Assembly: GCA_003104905.1 (NCBI GenBank)
Contig: PQAS01000020.1
Location: 1-51,712 of the forward strand
DNA: 51,712 nucleotides
Direction: 5' to 3'
DNA from: Candidatus Methanoperedentaceae archaeon
GTDB taxonomy: Archaea > Halobacteriota > Methanosarcinia > Methanosarcinales > Methanoperedenaceae
Shown: positions 51,573 through 51,712 of the stretch, piece by piece
Layout of the letters: every line of letters begins with the position of its first letter
Position numbering within the stretch: the stretch's first letter is position 1
Translations under genes and position numbers: made by a program
Notes under the pieces: generated by a model
Told to the model about the DNA's origin: nothing
The model's input: only the letters and a program-made list of their open reading frames with translations
The model's database searches: none

Positions 51573-51712
51573 GAGCGTGAAGATTCCCACCTAAAATTGA
51601 CCCACTTTTCCCATCGAAAATTGACCCACCTAAATTACTAAAATACTCCTGATTAATTGCAGGAGGTTTTGAGGTGATCTCAATGGAAGATTGGATAACA
51701 ATAAGAAACTTG
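51573..51712 (+). mobile_element. Left end of an IS21-like insertion sequence (cut by the window)
   Basis: AAAATTGACCCAC appears twice in direct orientation (51593-51605 and 51617-51629), as in the multiple terminal repeats of IS21-family ends. It is followed by an SD (AGGAGG, 51661-51666) and the start of a transposase frame. The exact left boundary and target duplication cannot be set. The right end is outside the window. Confidence 0.65.
51674..51712 (+). CDS. istA: IstA-type transposase, first 13 codons
   Basis: GTG 51674, seven bases after AGGAGG, reads MISMEDWITIRNL and runs off the end of the window. MEDWITIRNL is the usual start of IS21-family IstA transposases before their helix-turn-helix. 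ATG 51683 is the alternative start. Confidence 0.6.
   Translation, partial: MISMEDWITIRNL

Noticed and set aside
1-51712. tRNA, rRNA or snoRNA-like genes
   Set aside because: No gap shows a cloverleaf with GTTCRA and CCA-type ends or conserved rRNA strings; nearly all bases belong to protein genes or short promoters.

Overview
The window reads as chromosome from a methane-metabolising euryarchaeon of the Methanosarcinales, most like an anaerobic methane oxidiser of the Candidatus Methanoperedens (ANME-2d) type. The archaeal markers are methenyl-H4MPT cyclohydrolase, ribosomal protein S17e, SRP19, AMP phosphorylase, archaeal GluRS, a Thg1-like protein, a Ni-CODH, a PEF-CTERM-like sorting signal, and TATA/BRE promoters with short leaders. 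A triheme cytochrome c and a very large exported multicopper oxidase favour Methanoperedens over an ordinary methanogen. The lineage is inference; no 16S or mcr gene is present.

Layout. 0.1-6.1 kb: a hypothetical gene, a U32-family protein with a small Cys-containing partner, two small genes, a GDT1-type transporter, a LUD protein, mch, and a helical-repeat/zinc-ribbon protein. 6.3-11.6 kb: a 1763-residue multicopper oxidase carrying two separate blocks of GSGY repeats and ending in a terminator. 11.7-20.7 kb: mostly housekeeping genes. These are a DUF5350-like protein, PAP2 phosphatase, DUF1638, the operon rps17e-dapA-dapB-tusA, surE, a DMT transporter, a response regulator, a ykgJ-pspA-pspAA-Sm_multidrug_ex cluster and aroD. 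20.7-28.2 kb: a membrane-bound winged-helix regulator, a DUF5667-like exported protein, AMP phosphorylase, a triheme cytochrome, a decayed transposase scrap, and a PAPS-reductase-like protein fused to ferredoxin. 28.2-33.6 kb: a Cache-HAMP-PAS sensor without an output domain, a chemoreceptor with a two-CW tail, a PHP protein and SRP19.

33.6-44.5 kb is a large phosphate region. It holds PiT and its DUF47 partner, phoU-pstBACS, psiE, a second phosphate-type binding protein, two divergent AbrB-PhoU regulators and several very small genes. Five copies of a conserved palindrome (core ATCTATA-N5-TATAGAT) lie in its intergenic regions, each about 12 bp upstream of a TATA box. I regard these as a previously unlabelled archaeal 'Pho box', probably read by an AbrB-PhoU protein. 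Two tightly packed micro-operons of tiny proteins, some a single membrane helix, sit behind two of these boxes.

44.5-51.7 kb: a stand-alone CooS-type CODH, a PEF-CTERM-like surface protein, a Thg1-like 3'-5' polymerase, a PRC-barrel protein, GluRS, and a small membrane protein behind a perfect palindrome. The window ends inside an IS21-like element. I saw no tRNA or rRNA gene and no CRISPR array.
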